Shown one piece after another: positions 7,752 through 16,039 of a DNA stretch of 64,000 nt. The notes beneath the pieces were generated by a model. That model saw only the letters and a list, made by a program, of their open reading frames with translations, made no database searches and was not told where the DNA came from. A program made the translations under genes and the position numbers. The DNA is from UBA8752 sp049610565 (GTDB lineage: Bacteria; Bacteroidota; Bacteroidia; Flavobacteriales_D; Sanyastnellaceae), in NCBI GenBank assembly GCA_049610565.1, contig JBMYZR010000004.1:1-64000 (forward strand). Reading direction: 5' to 3'. How positions within the stretch are numbered: position 1 is the stretch's first letter; each line of letters begins with the position of its first letter.

Positions 7752-8212
7752 TGGGCAAGTTCAAGAACAAGAAGCGCGAGATGGGGGCCATTTCCACGGC
7801 CTCCCTGCCGGACATCGTCTTCATGCTCCTCTTCTTCTTCATGGTGGCGACCGTGCTGCGGACGGAAGAGGAAATGGTGCGCGTGATCCGTCCGGAGGCG
7901 TCCGAGATCTACAAGATTGAGAAGAAGCACCTCATCCGGTACATCAACATCGGTCCGCCTCAGGACAAGCGGTATGGCACCGAGCCGGTCATCCAGCTCA
8001 ACGACCAGTTCGCTGATGTCGCCCAGATCCGCGAGTGGGTGGAGAACGAGCGCCTGACCCTCGCCGAGGCCGAGCAGACCAAAATGTGGGTCTCGATGAA
8101 GGTGGACCAAGACACCAAGATGGGGGTGGTCACCGACGTCAAGCAGGAGCTTCGCAAGGCGTCCGCCCTGAAGGTGCTCTACTCCGCGAATTCCCGCGAG
8201 CGCACCAACTGA
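7751..8212 (+). CDS. exbD: ExbD/TolR family protein, short form
   Basis: A 153-residue ExbD protein with one N-terminal membrane helix, SLPDIVFMLLFFFMVATVLR, containing the family aspartate. A periplasmic domain follows and ends in the typical VVTDVKQELRKASALKVLYS strand-helix. It is translationally coupled to the long exbD through a TGATG overlap and is the last gene of the operon. Its stop lies one base from the stop of the convergent dehydrogenase, with no terminator between. Confidence 0.9.
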   Translation: MGKFKNKKREMGAISTASLPDIVFMLLFFFMVATVLRTEEEMVRVIRPEASEIYKIEKKHLIRYINIGPPQDKRYGTEPVIQLNDQFADVAQIREWVENERLTLAEAEQTKMWVSMKVDQDTKMGVVTDVKQELRKASALKVLYSANSRERTN

Positions 8213-8213
8213 T

Positions 8214-9161
8214 TCAGCCGCCGAATTCGGCGAGCACCTTGTCGGCCAGCACGGACGACAACTTCACATAACTCTCTTCGGTCCAGCCCGCCACGTGCGG
8301 GCTGACCTGTACCCGGGGGTGGGCCATCAGGCGCGTCCAGACCGCATCGCCTTCATTGGCCACCGTCTCGAAGCTGCTCGCTTCCCGTTCGAAGACGTCG
8401 AGTCCAGCGGCGATGACGCGCCCGTCCTTCAAGGCGTCCAGCAGGTCGGCCGTGCGGACCACCGGACCGCGGGCGGTGTTCAGCAGCACGATGGGCCGAG
8501 CGAACCCGGACAGGAATTCCCGGTCCACGAGGCCGCGCGTCTCCGGCGTCAGGTTGCAGTGCAGGCTCAGGATGTCGGCCTCGCGCTGGAGCGTCGTGAG
8601 GTCGACGGCCTCCACCCGGCCACCAAGGGCGCCGTCGTGGTCGTCGCGGTAGGGGTCGCAGGCGAGGATGCGGCACCCGAAGCCTTGGAGCTTTTCGGCG
8701 AAGGCACTGCCCATGTGGCCGTATCCCAGGATGCCAATGGTCCTGCCGCTGATTTCCGTGCCGCGGTGCCCCTCGCGGTCCCATTGTCCGGCCTTGACGG
8801 AGGCATCGGCCTCGCGCAGCAGGTTCATGAGCGACAGGAGCAGGCCGACGGCGTGTTCGCCCACGGCGTCGCGGTTGCCTTCGGGGCTGTTGAAGACGCG
8901 GATGCCCCGGTGCACGGCGATGGCGAGGTCGATGTTTTCGAGTCCTGCGCCGGATCGGCAAATGAAGCGGAGGTCGGGCAGCCGGTCGAGCAGGTCGGCA
9001 TCGACCCGGATGCGGCTGCGCAGGACGAGGCCCTCTGCGTCAGGGTGCTGCCGGACGCCCTCTGCGGCGTGGCTGCCGGTGGCGTCGATGCACTCCATCC
9101 CGGCATCGCCCAAACGGCGGGCGAGGATGGGGTGGACGGTGTCGAGGAAGAGGACCTTCAT
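8214..9161 (-). CDS. D-isomer 2-hydroxyacid dehydrogenase (phosphoglycerate dehydrogenase-like)
   Basis: A 315-residue NAD-dependent dehydrogenase of the SerA/GyaR family. The Rossmann motif is TIGILGYGHMGSAFAEKL (GxGxxG with a distal Asp in LACDPY). The catalytic Arg is in LLNTARGPVV, the Glu in the GLDVFEREASSF region, and the His in SPHVAGWTEES, so the triad is complete. It lacks the C-terminal ACT domain of long SerA, so it is either a short 3-phosphoglycerate dehydrogenase or a hydroxypyruvate/glyoxylate reductase. It lies 15 bases downstream of mgtE and is likely co-transcribed. Confidence 0.85.
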   Translation of the reverse strand: MKVLFLDTVHPILARRLGDAGMECIDATGSHAAEGVRQHPDAEGLVLRSRIRVDADLLDRLPDLRFICRSGAGLENIDLAIAVHRGIRVFNSPEGNRDAVGEHAVGLLLSLMNLLREADASVKAGQWDREGHRGTEISGRTIGILGYGHMGSAFAEKLQGFGCRILACDPYRDDHDGALGGRVEAVDLTTLQREADILSLHCNLTPETRGLVDREFLSGFARPIVLLNTARGPVVRTADLLDALKDGRVIAAGLDVFEREASSFETVANEGDAVWTRLMAHPRVQVSPHVAGWTEESYVKLSSVLADKVLAEFGG

Positions 9162-9176
9162 GAACGGGGCGGGGCG

Positions 9177-10532
9177 TCAGGCGGCCATGAGCACGCCAAT
9201 GCCGAAGTAGATGATGAGCCCGATGATGTCGTTGGCCGTGGTGATGAACGGCCCGGTGGCCAGGGCGGGGTCGATCTTGAACCGGTCCAGCGTGAGCGGG
9301 ACGAACGTGCCGAAGAGCGCGGCAAACAAGATGACTGCCACCAAGGCCAGGCTCACGGTGATGCTCAGGTTCCAGCCATAGCCGAGGGCCAGACTGCTCA
9401 GCAGGATGACCCCGGCGCAAATGGTGCCGTTGAGCAGGGCCACGGAGAACTCCTTCAGGAGGCGGGGGACGAGACGGGAGTCGGTGGGGTTGCGGCCGGC
9501 GGCGAGGCCCTGCACGACGATGGCAGCGGATTGGACGCCCACATTGCCCCCCATGGCGGCGATGAGCGGGATGAAGAGGGCCATCGAGGTGAAGCGATCC
9601 ATCTCCTCGAAGGCGCCAATGACATAGGCACCTGCCAGTCCCCCAAACAGCCCGATGAGGAGCCACGGGAGCCGGGCCCGGGTCAATTCCCAGAGGGTGT
9701 CGTCGCTTTCGACGTCGTCACTGAGGCCGCTCGCCAGCTGGTAGTCCTTCTCGGCCTCCTCCTTCATGAGGTCCACCACGTCGTCGATGGTGATCCTGCC
9801 CAGCAGGCGGTTGTGGTCGTCCACGACGGGAAGGGCCACGAGGTCGTATTTCTTCATGACCTGCACGACCAGCTCGTCCGGGTCATCCACCTTCACGGTG
9901 CGCGTGTCGTCCTCGCGGAAGAGGTCGCCGATGGTGCTGCGGGTGCTGGACGCTTCGAGCAGGAGCCGCTTCAACGACAACCGGCCGAGAAGCTGTCCGG
10001 CCGCGTTGACCACGTAGACGCTGTGCACCGTCTCGACGTCCTCGGCCTGCCGGCGCATTTCGCGGATGGCCTGCGTGACCGTCCAGTCCATCTCGACGCG
10101 GATGAGCTCCGTGCCCATCAGGGCGCCCGCGGTCCCTTCCGGGTACCGGAGGAGGGTCAACAGATCCTCGCGGTCCTCGGTGTCCAGCTGGGCGATGACC
10201 TTTTCGGCGCGCTCCTCGGACAGCTCACCGACCACATCAGCGGCATCGTCCGAATCGATGTTTTCCAGGACCTCCTCGGCGATTTCCTCATTGGTCAGGC
10301 TGGCCAGGACCAGCTCCCGGACGTCCTCCTCGAGTTCGACGAGCACATCGCCCCGTTCCTCGAGTTCAATGAGCTTCCAGAGGTATTGGACCTGATTGGC
10401 TTCGAGCCGGTCGAAGATCTCGGCGATGTCGGCGGGGTGCAGTTCCTCGAACCGGACGCGGAGGGCATCGTCCCGGCGCTCGGCGATGTCCTCGCCCAGG
10501 GCCTGCAGGTATTCACGCGTGATGTCCTCCAC
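9177..10532 (-). CDS. mgtE: MgtE magnesium transporter
   Basis: A 451-residue Mg2+ channel with the standard MgtE order. The N-terminal helical MgtE_N domain (about 1-125) contains HPADIAEIFD, and the two CBS domains span about 130-255 (HSVYVVNAAGQLLG; LPVVDDHNRLLGRITIDDVV). Five membrane helices (about 280-451) include AAMGGNVGVQSAAIVVQ, the conserved pore segment. The protein senses cytoplasmic Mg2+ through the N and CBS domains and closes when it is high. The start is GTG at 10532, preceded 4 nt earlier by GAACTTTG, a near -7 box. Confidence 0.95.
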   Translation of the reverse strand: MEDITREYLQALGEDIAERRDDALRVRFEELHPADIAEIFDRLEANQVQYLWKLIELEERGDVLVELEEDVRELVLASLTNEEIAEEVLENIDSDDAADVVGELSEERAEKVIAQLDTEDREDLLTLLRYPEGTAGALMGTELIRVEMDWTVTQAIREMRRQAEDVETVHSVYVVNAAGQLLGRLSLKRLLLEASSTRSTIGDLFREDDTRTVKVDDPDELVVQVMKKYDLVALPVVDDHNRLLGRITIDDVVDLMKEEAEKDYQLASGLSDDVESDDTLWELTRARLPWLLIGLFGGLAGAYVIGAFEEMDRFTSMALFIPLIAAMGGNVGVQSAAIVVQGLAAGRNPTDSRLVPRLLKEFSVALLNGTICAGVILLSSLALGYGWNLSITVSLALVAVILFAALFGTFVPLTLDRFKIDPALATGPFITTANDIIGLIIYFGIGVLMAA

Positions 10533-10555
10533 GTCTCAAAGTTCGCGCGATGCGC

Positions 10556-11005
10556 TCAGTTTTTGCGCCTCGAGCGGAAGAAGGTGGTGAGGAGTTCCGC
10601 ACACTCTTCCTCGAGGATGCCGCCAACCAGCTCCGTTTTGGGGTGGAGCAACCCTTCGTCCCGCTTGCCGTGGAAGTCCAGTCCCCCGCGTTTGTCGTCC
10701 CGCGCTCCGTAGACCACCCGGCCGATGCGGGTCCAGAAGGCCGCTCCGGCGCACATGGGGCAGGGTTCGAGGGTGACGTAGAGGGTGCACTGGTCGAGGA
10801 ACTTGCCGCCGAGGTATTCGCTGGCCGCGGTGAAGGCCTGCATTTCGGCATGGGCCGTGAAGTCGCGCAACCGCTCGCACAGGTTGTGGGCCCGGGCGAT
10901 GATGCGTCCTCCGGCGACGATGACGGCGCCCACGGGCACTTCGCCAGCATCGGCGGCCATCCTCGCCTGTTCGAGCGCCTGGCGCATGTAGTCTTCGTCG
11001 GTCAT
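10556..11005 (-). CDS. tadA: tRNA-specific adenosine deaminase
   Basis: A 149-residue zinc deaminase that converts A34 to inosine in the tRNA-Arg wobble position. The catalytic H-A-E is in FTAHAEMQAF and the two zinc cysteines in LEPCPMCAGA. The C-terminal ECAELLTTFFRSRRKN matches TadA. ATG 11005 (MTDEDYM) is preferred over TTG at 11017, which would overlap the preceding gene. It lies 8 bases downstream of the glycosyltransferase gene. Confidence 0.93.
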   Translation of the reverse strand: MTDEDYMRQALEQARMAADAGEVPVGAVIVAGGRIIARAHNLCERLRDFTAHAEMQAFTAASEYLGGKFLDQCTLYVTLEPCPMCAGAAFWTRIGRVVYGARDDKRGGLDFHGKRDEGLLHPKTELVGGILEEECAELLTTFFRSRRKN

Positions 11006-11013
11006 GGGGCGGG

Positions 11014-12171
11014 TCAAATGAGGGGCTCGGCGGGTTCGTTCAGCCAGCTGCGCAGGATGGACTCGGGGCCGGTGCGGTCGACCTCGACCACGCGCCCGGT
11101 GGCCTTCAGCGGGGCAAAGGTCGCCAAGTCAACGGCCTCGACGGTGGTCCATCCGTGCTTCCGGCTCCACGCCCGGGCGAGGCCTTCCTGTTCGGGTTGG
11201 CCCACGGTGGGCACCAGCACCGCCGTCCGGCCGAGGACGACGAGGTCGAGCAGCGTGCTGTATCCACTCCGGCACACAATCGTCTCTGCGCCGAGGATGG
11301 CGGCCCGGAACCGGTCGTCGTCGGCGTCGTGGACCGTCAGGACATTGGCCTCCCGGTGTTGGCCCCCGCCCGGTTTTCCGGCGAGGATCAGGGCGGGGCG
11401 ACCGTCCCGAAGGAAGCAGGTCCTCAGGGCTGCCTCCATCGTCGACCGCTGGGGCTCAGGGCCACTCACGAGGCCCAGCAGGGCGGCTGGCTTCGCCTCT
11501 TGCGCGGTGGCACTGTCACAATCACCGGGCGTCTGGTCATCGACCTGGAAGCGGCTCAGCGGACCGATGAACCGGGTGGCCTCGGACAACGGTGCGGACA
11601 GGGTGCCCGCGAGGGCCTGGTCTTCCGTGTCCGGCACCCACACCGCATCGAACCGCTCAGCGTACCGCTGCACCACGGACCGCGCCAAGGCCTTGGCCGG
11701 AGCAGGCACCGGCGGGTGGAGCTGGTGCGTCATGAACACGTTGCTCACCCCGGGGACATCGGCCCACGCGCCGTAGCAGTTGTCGCTGAAGACGTGCGTC
11801 ACGCCGTGTTGACGCGCAAATGCGGTCGCCCAGGCGCGCTCTCGGCCAATGCTCCGGACAAAGCGGGGCATTTGCAGGGCGATGCGGGGCAGGGTGGCGA
11901 TGCCACGGGCGTAGGTGATGGTCACACCGGGCTTGTCCACCCGGCTCCACGGCGGCAGGTCCTCCCCGTCATGACGCCGGTCCCATTCGGCCATTCGGGC
12001 ATCGAGCCAGGCTCCGGCGGTGCCCCTAGAGGCCACCGTGACCTGGGCCCCCAGCCGCCGGGCGGTCACGATGAGTGGCCACGTGCGGGTGGCGTGCCCC
12101 ATGCCCCAATCGAGGATGGCGAAGAGCACGTGGGGGTGCTGCTTCAGAGGGGCCGTGGACGCGCCGTTCAT
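11014..12171 (-). CDS. glycosyltransferase family protein (MurG-like GT-B)
   Basis: A 385-residue GT-B glycosyltransferase-like protein. The N-terminus HVLFAILDWGMGHATRTWPL has the G-x-GH-x-x-R motif of the MurG/GT28 type. The C-terminal half has ETIVCRSGYSTLLDLVVLGR, resembling the nucleotide-sugar binding motif S-G-x-x-T-x-x-E-x-x-x-x-x, and VLVPTVGQPEQEGLARA with the conserved PxxxQxEN-like loop. Members of this type occur in Bacteroidota without defined substrate; an envelope glycan or glycolipid role is likely. It starts 20 bases from the divergent trmB ATG, so both promoters overlap the start regions. Confidence 0.75.
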   Translation of the reverse strand: MNGASTAPLKQHPHVLFAILDWGMGHATRTWPLIVTARRLGAQVTVASRGTAGAWLDARMAEWDRRHDGEDLPPWSRVDKPGVTITYARGIATLPRIALQMPRFVRSIGRERAWATAFARQHGVTHVFSDNCYGAWADVPGVSNVFMTHQLHPPVPAPAKALARSVVQRYAERFDAVWVPDTEDQALAGTLSAPLSEATRFIGPLSRFQVDDQTPGDCDSATAQEAKPAALLGLVSGPEPQRSTMEAALRTCFLRDGRPALILAGKPGGGQHREANVLTVHDADDDRFRAAILGAETIVCRSGYSTLLDLVVLGRTAVLVPTVGQPEQEGLARAWSRKHGWTTVEAVDLATFAPLKATGRVVEVDRTGPESILRSWLNEPAEPLI

Positions 12172-12177
12172 GCGCTG

Positions 12178-12185
12178 TAATTTCG
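12178..12185 (+). promoter_or_regulatory. -7-like box TAATTTCG before trmB
   Basis: TAATTTCG fits TAnnTT[TC]G and lies 6 nt before the trmB ATG at 12192. It sits immediately upstream of the start of the divergent glycosyltransferase gene. No -33 TTG is visible. Confidence 0.45.
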
Positions 12186-12191
12186 CGGTTC

Positions 12192-12875
12192 ATGGGCAAG
12201 GACAAGCTCCGCAAGTGGAAGGAGAACGCTGCGTTTTCCCACGTCTTCGAACCGGACCTCAAGGACATCGTCGGTGGGGCCACCCTCAATCGCGGGCAAT
12301 GGGCCGAAACGGTGTTCGGCAATGACCGGCCGATCACCCTCGAGCTCGGGTGCGGAAAGGGGGAGTACACGGTCGGGCTGGCCCGGCGTCACCCCGAACG
12401 GAATTTCATCGGGGTCGACATCAAGGGACACCGCTTCTGGCGAGGGGCCAAGACCGCCCAGGAGGAGGGTTTGTCCAACGTGGCCTTCCTGAGGACCAAG
12501 ATTGAATTCGTTCAGAATTTCTTTGCCCAAGGCGAAGTGAGCGAGGTGTGGCTCACCTTCTCCGATCCCCAGCCCAAGGACGAGAAGGGCACCAAGCGCA
12601 TCACCTCGGAGGTCTTTCTCCGCCGGTACCAGCAGTTCATGAAGCCGGGTGGCCTGATTCACGTGAAAAGCGACAGTCCCCTGCTGTATGCGCTCTCGAA
12701 GGAGGGATGGACCGAAGCCGGATTCCCCATTCTCGAAGACAGCGCGGACGTGTACGGTGATTTGGTCCACCGGGTGGATCCGGAGTTTGCCGATGTGCTC
12801 CGCATCCGCACCTACTACGAATCGCGCTGGCTCGATGAGGGCAAGCTCATCCACTACCTCCGCACCCGGGCATGA
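12192..12875 (+). CDS. trmB: tRNA (guanine-N7)-methyltransferase
   Basis: A 227-residue SAM-dependent enzyme that makes m7G46 in tRNA. SAM motif I is ITLELGCGKGEYTVGLA, motif II is NFIGVDIKG, and the catalytic region is VWLTFSDPQPKDEKGTKRI, a close match to the TrmB D-P-x-P-K motif. ATG 12192 is chosen over upstream starts because it follows the TAATTTCG box and removes 39 residues without homology. The last four bases overlap the start of the alkyltransferase-like gene. Confidence 0.93.
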   Translation: MGKDKLRKWKENAAFSHVFEPDLKDIVGGATLNRGQWAETVFGNDRPITLELGCGKGEYTVGLARRHPERNFIGVDIKGHRFWRGAKTAQEEGLSNVAFLRTKIEFVQNFFAQGEVSEVWLTFSDPQPKDEKGTKRITSEVFLRRYQQFMKPGGLIHVKSDSPLLYALSKEGWTEAGFPILEDSADVYGDLVHRVDPEFADVLRIRTYYESRWLDEGKLIHYLRTRA

Positions 12876-13255
12876 CCGCACGCCAAGGCAGCGCTACGGC
12901 CAAGCCGGGAAGCGGTGATTTCGAGCGGGACGTCCACGCGGTGGCCCGCCTGATTCCCCCCGGCCGCGTCACGAGCTATGGCGCGATTGCCCGGTATCTC
13001 GGTGCAGCCCGGTCCAGCCGCATGGTCGGTTGGGCGATGAACCGGGCCCTCGAGATCGACCCGAATGGGGCCCCGGAGCTCCACCCGGTGCCAGCCCACC
13101 GCGTGGTCAACCGGCTGGGCATGCTGAGTGGCCGCCTTCATTTTCCCACCCCCACCGCGATGGCCGAGCGCCTGCAAGCCGAGGGGGTGGAGATCCACAA
13201 CGATCAAGTGGTGGACTTCGATGTCCGCTTCTGGGATCCCTCGACCGAACTTTGA
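12872..13255 (+). CDS. atl: alkyltransferase-like protein (MGMT family, active-site Cys absent)
   Basis: A 127-residue protein of the O6-methylguanine-DNA methyltransferase C-terminal fold. The helix-turn-helix with arginine finger is visible (VTSYGAIARYLGAARSSRMVG). The active-site PCHR is PAHR here (residues 74-77, Ala75). It therefore cannot accept alkyl groups. Alkyltransferase-like proteins of this kind bind O6-alkylguanine, flip it out and route it to nucleotide excision repair. The C-terminus (LQAEGVEI) is as in the family. It is coupled to trmB by ATGA; a functional link to tRNA modification is not implied. Confidence 0.85.
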   Translation: MTARQGSATAKPGSGDFERDVHAVARLIPPGRVTSYGAIARYLGAARSSRMVGWAMNRALEIDPNGAPELHPVPAHRVVNRLGMLSGRLHFPTPTAMAERLQAEGVEIHNDQVVDFDVRFWDPSTEL

Positions 13256-13258
13256 CCC

Positions 13259-14350
13259 ATGGAGACATTGACCCGTGAACACCTCCTCGAGACCCTGTCC
13301 GGGGTGATGGAGCCGGACCTCGGCAAGGACATCATCACGCTCAATCTCGTTGAGCTCCTCGCCATGGAGGAGAAGGAGGCGGAGTGGCACCTGCGGCTTC
13401 GGGTGAAGTCCTCGAGCCCGGCCATGCACGCCCGGCAGCGGATGAAGGAAGCCGTGGAGTTCGCGCTCGAGAAGCTGGCGACCAAGCTGGGCACGACCAT
13501 CGTCCCGGACGTCGAGGTCATCGCCCTGCCCGAAGACGAACGGACCCTCGACACCCGCAAGGTCCTGCCCGGCGTGCAGCACGTGATCGCCATCGCGTCC
13601 GGAAAGGGGGGCGTGGGCAAGAGCACGGTCACGGCCAACCTCGCCGTGGAGCTCGCCCGCCGTGGCCACCGCGTGGGGCTCATCGATGCAGACATCCACG
13701 GACCGAGCATGCCGACCATGTTCGATGTGGTCCGCGAGAAGCCCGCTCCGGTTGAGAAGGACGGCAAGCCGCTCATCGGGCCCGTGGAGGCGCACGGCGT
13801 GAAGCTCTTGAGCATCGGGTTCTTCGCCGATCCCGACCAGGCCATCGTGTGGCGGGGCCCCATGGCCTCCAAGGCGCTGGGGCAGCTCTTCACCGACGGA
13901 GACTGGGGAGAGCTGGATTACCTCCTCGTCGACCTGCCGCCGGGCACGGGGGACGTCCACCTGTCGCTGGTGCAAGTGGCACCGCTCAGTGGCGTGGTGG
14001 TGGTGAGCACCCCGCAGGACATTGCGCTCGCCGATGCCCGGAAGGGGGTGAGCATGTTCCAGCTCGAGAGCATCAACGTACCAGTCCTCGGGCTCGTGGA
14101 GAACATGGCGTACTTCACCCCACCGGATCTGCCGGACCGCAAATACCACCTCTTCGGCCGCGACGGCGTCAAGCGATACGCGGAGGCCTCCGGCACGCCC
14201 TTCCTGGGGGAGTTGCCGTTGGTGCAGGCCATCCGGGAGGCGGGAGACGCCGGCCGGCCGGCCGCGCTTCAGGACGGCACGGAAGCCGCCCGGGCGATTG
14301 CCGCGGTCACCGACCGGATGCTCGAGGAGTTGGAGCGACTCCCGGCGTAA
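13259..14350 (+). CDS. mrp: Mrp/ApbC-type Fe-S carrier P-loop ATPase without cysteines
   Basis: A 363-residue protein with an N-terminal MIP18/DUF59 domain (about 1-95) and a ParA/Mrp ATPase. The deviant Walker A is ASGKGGVGKSTVTANL (about 115-130), followed by DADIHGPSMPTMF and DLPPGTGDVHLSL. The family delivers [4Fe-4S] clusters using a C-terminal CxxC that bridges a dimer. Here the region after VENMAYFTPPDLP has no CxxC, and I find no cysteine in the whole protein, so cluster binding in the usual way is not possible. It lies just upstream of a NifU-like protein that does have CxxC. Confidence 0.9.
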   Translation: METLTREHLLETLSGVMEPDLGKDIITLNLVELLAMEEKEAEWHLRLRVKSSSPAMHARQRMKEAVEFALEKLATKLGTTIVPDVEVIALPEDERTLDTRKVLPGVQHVIAIASGKGGVGKSTVTANLAVELARRGHRVGLIDADIHGPSMPTMFDVVREKPAPVEKDGKPLIGPVEAHGVKLLSIGFFADPDQAIVWRGPMASKALGQLFTDGDWGELDYLLVDLPPGTGDVHLSLVQVAPLSGVVVVSTPQDIALADARKGVSMFQLESINVPVLGLVENMAYFTPPDLPDRKYHLFGRDGVKRYAEASGTPFLGELPLVQAIREAGDAGRPAALQDGTEAARAIAAVTDRMLEELERLPA

Positions 14351-14355
14351 ATTCG
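14348..14355 (+). promoter_or_regulatory. -7-like box TAAATTCG, 4 nt before the NifU-like gene
   Basis: TAAATTCG overlaps the mrp stop codon and is followed by CGGC and the ATG at 14360. A TTG at 14330-14332 is closer (15 nt) than the usual -33 spacing. It suggests an internal leaderless promoter. Confidence 0.45.
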
Positions 14356-14359
14356 CGGC

Positions 14360-14635
14360 ATGGCGAACGCCCACAAGGATCAGGAGGCCCTTCGCGAGCG
14401 GATTGACCGCGCGCTGGAGGAGTTGCGCCCCTTCCTCCGTTCCGACGGAGGGGACATCACCGTGATGGCGGTGAAGGAGGACCTGACCGTGGAGGTGGAG
14501 CTGCAGGGAGCCTGCGCCCACTGCGCCCAAGCGGCCATGACGATGAAGGCCGGGGTGGAAGAGGCGGTGCGCCGTGCCGTTCCCGAGGTCACGCGGGTGG
14601 TGGCGGTCAACATGCCGGACTCGGCCCGGGGTTGA
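14360..14635 (+). CDS. NifU C-terminal domain protein (Fe-S scaffold)
   Basis: A 91-residue NifU-like domain. RPFLRSDGGDITVMAVKED is the family start, and the cluster-binding CxxC is in LQGACAHCAQAAMTMKAG (Cys52 and Cys55), followed by the helix GVEEAVRRAVPEV. Such proteins hold a [4Fe-4S] cluster at the dimer interface and pass it to apo-proteins. It lies 9 bases after mrp and upstream of a ferredoxin reductase/ferredoxin pair, forming an Fe-S and redox group. Confidence 0.9.
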   Translation: MANAHKDQEALRERIDRALEELRPFLRSDGGDITVMAVKEDLTVEVELQGACAHCAQAAMTMKAGVEEAVRRAVPEVTRVVAVNMPDSARG

Positions 14636-14702
14636 ACACACCGGACTTGCCGTTGTTGCACGGACAGCCGGCCGTGAATCCTACCTTCGCCGGGCGAAAC
14701 CC

Positions 14703-15710
14703 ATGATCCAGACGGACATCCTCATCATCGGTGCCGGGCCCTGTGGCCTCTTCACCGTGTTCGAAGCCGGGCTCCTGAAGCTCAAGTGCCACCTGATTGA
14801 CGCCCTGCCCCAGGCGGGCGGACAATGTGCCGAGATCTACCCCAAGAAGCCCATTTTCGACATCCCGGCCTATCCGGAGATTCTGGCGGGTGACTTGGTG
14901 GACCGGTTGATGGAGCAGGCCGCGCCGTTCAAGCCGGGCTTCACGCTCGGCGAGCGGGCGGAGACCATCGAGAAGGACGACGAAGGCCAGTTCATCCTGA
15001 CGACCAACCGGGGGACGGTGCACCGGGCGCCCATCATCGCCATCGCTGGCGGACTGGGCTGTTTCGAACCCCGCAAGCCGCCGGTGGACCGCCTCGAGGA
15101 GTACGAGGACCGCGGCGTGGAGTACATCATCAAGGACCCGGAGTTCTATCGGGACAAGAAAGTGGTGATCAGCGGGGGTGGCGACAGTGCCCTCGACTGG
15201 ACCAACTTCCTGGCCGACGGCGTGGCGTCCGAAGTGACCCTCGTCCATCGCCGGGAGGGCTTCCGCGGCCATCCCGACAGCGTCCAGAAGGTGCTGGACA
15301 TGGCCGCCGAGGGCAAGATCCGCCTGCTGACCAATGGGGAGGTCATGGGCGTGAACGGGGACGAGCACCTCGAAGGCGTGACGGTCAAGCACAAGACCGA
15401 TGGGGACATCCACCTCGAGTGCGACCATTGGGTGCCGCTGTTCGGCCTGAGCCCCAAGCTGGGCCCCATTGCGGATTGGAACCTCAACATCACCAAGAAT
15501 GCCATCGAGGTGGACACCTTCGACTACAGCACCAACGTCGAGGGGATTTACGCCATCGGGGACATCAACACTTACCCCGGCAAGCTCAAGCTCATCCTCT
15601 GCGGCTTCCACGAGGCCACGCTGATGGTGCAGAGCGCCTTCAAGCGCATTTACCCCGACAAGAACCTCGTGCTCAAGTACACGACGGTCAACGGGGTCAA
15701 CGGATTCTGA
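14703..15710 (+). CDS. ferredoxin-NAD(P)+ reductase, thioredoxin-reductase-like
   Basis: A 335-residue FAD flavoprotein with two dinucleotide folds: ILIIGAGPCGLFTVFEAG at the N-terminus and KVVISGGGDSALDWTNFLAD near residue 155. It ends with the FAD-site GIYAIGDINTYPGK. It lacks the redox CxxC of thioredoxin reductase, which is the mark of type 2 ferredoxin-NADP reductases. The gene for a [2Fe-2S] ferredoxin starts two bases after its stop, so the two probably work as a pair. ATG 14703 fits the conserved N-terminus; an upstream TACCTTCG (14682-14689) may be its -7 box. Confidence 0.87.
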   Translation: MIQTDILIIGAGPCGLFTVFEAGLLKLKCHLIDALPQAGGQCAEIYPKKPIFDIPAYPEILAGDLVDRLMEQAAPFKPGFTLGERAETIEKDDEGQFILTTNRGTVHRAPIIAIAGGLGCFEPRKPPVDRLEEYEDRGVEYIIKDPEFYRDKKVVISGGGDSALDWTNFLADGVASEVTLVHRREGFRGHPDSVQKVLDMAAEGKIRLLTNGEVMGVNGDEHLEGVTVKHKTDGDIHLECDHWVPLFGLSPKLGPIADWNLNITKNAIEVDTFDYSTNVEGIYAIGDINTYPGKLKLILCGFHEATLMVQSAFKRIYPDKNLVLKYTTVNGVNGF

Positions 15711-15712
15711 CC

Positions 15713-16039
15713 ATGTCCACCATCCGCCTCACCGTCATCGACCGCGAGGGCGTCTCCCACGAGCTGGAGGCCCCCACCGACATGAACATGAACGTCATGG
15801 AGCTCTGCAAGAGCGCCGAGTTGCCCGTCGAGGGCACCTGTGGTGGCATGGCCATGTGCGCCAGCTGCCACTGCTACGTCGAGGAGACGGCCGCGGCCGA
15901 CCTGCCCGAGAAGTCGGATGACGAGGAGGATATGCTGGACGAGGCCTTCCATGTGGAGGACAACAGCCGCCTCGGGTGCCAATTGCACCTGCGCGACGAC
16001 ATGGACGGCATGGTCATCCGCCTCGCCCCCGTCGGCTGA
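15713..16039 (+). CDS. fdx: [2Fe-2S] ferredoxin, adrenodoxin type
   Basis: A 108-residue ferredoxin. The cluster ligands are in GTCGGMAMCASCHCYV (Cys-x5-Cys-x2-Cys) with the fourth in SRLGCQLHL, the adrenodoxin/ISC ferredoxin pattern. The acidic helix EKSDDEEDMLDEAF is the usual partner-docking surface. It lies two bases downstream of the reductase and is the likely electron acceptor or donor of that enzyme. Its TGA directly abuts the stop of the convergent phosphatase gene (TGATCA). Confidence 0.92.
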   Translation: MSTIRLTVIDREGVSHELEAPTDMNMNVMELCKSAELPVEGTCGGMAMCASCHCYVEETAAADLPEKSDDEEDMLDEAFHVEDNSRLGCQLHLRDDMDGMVIRLAPVG

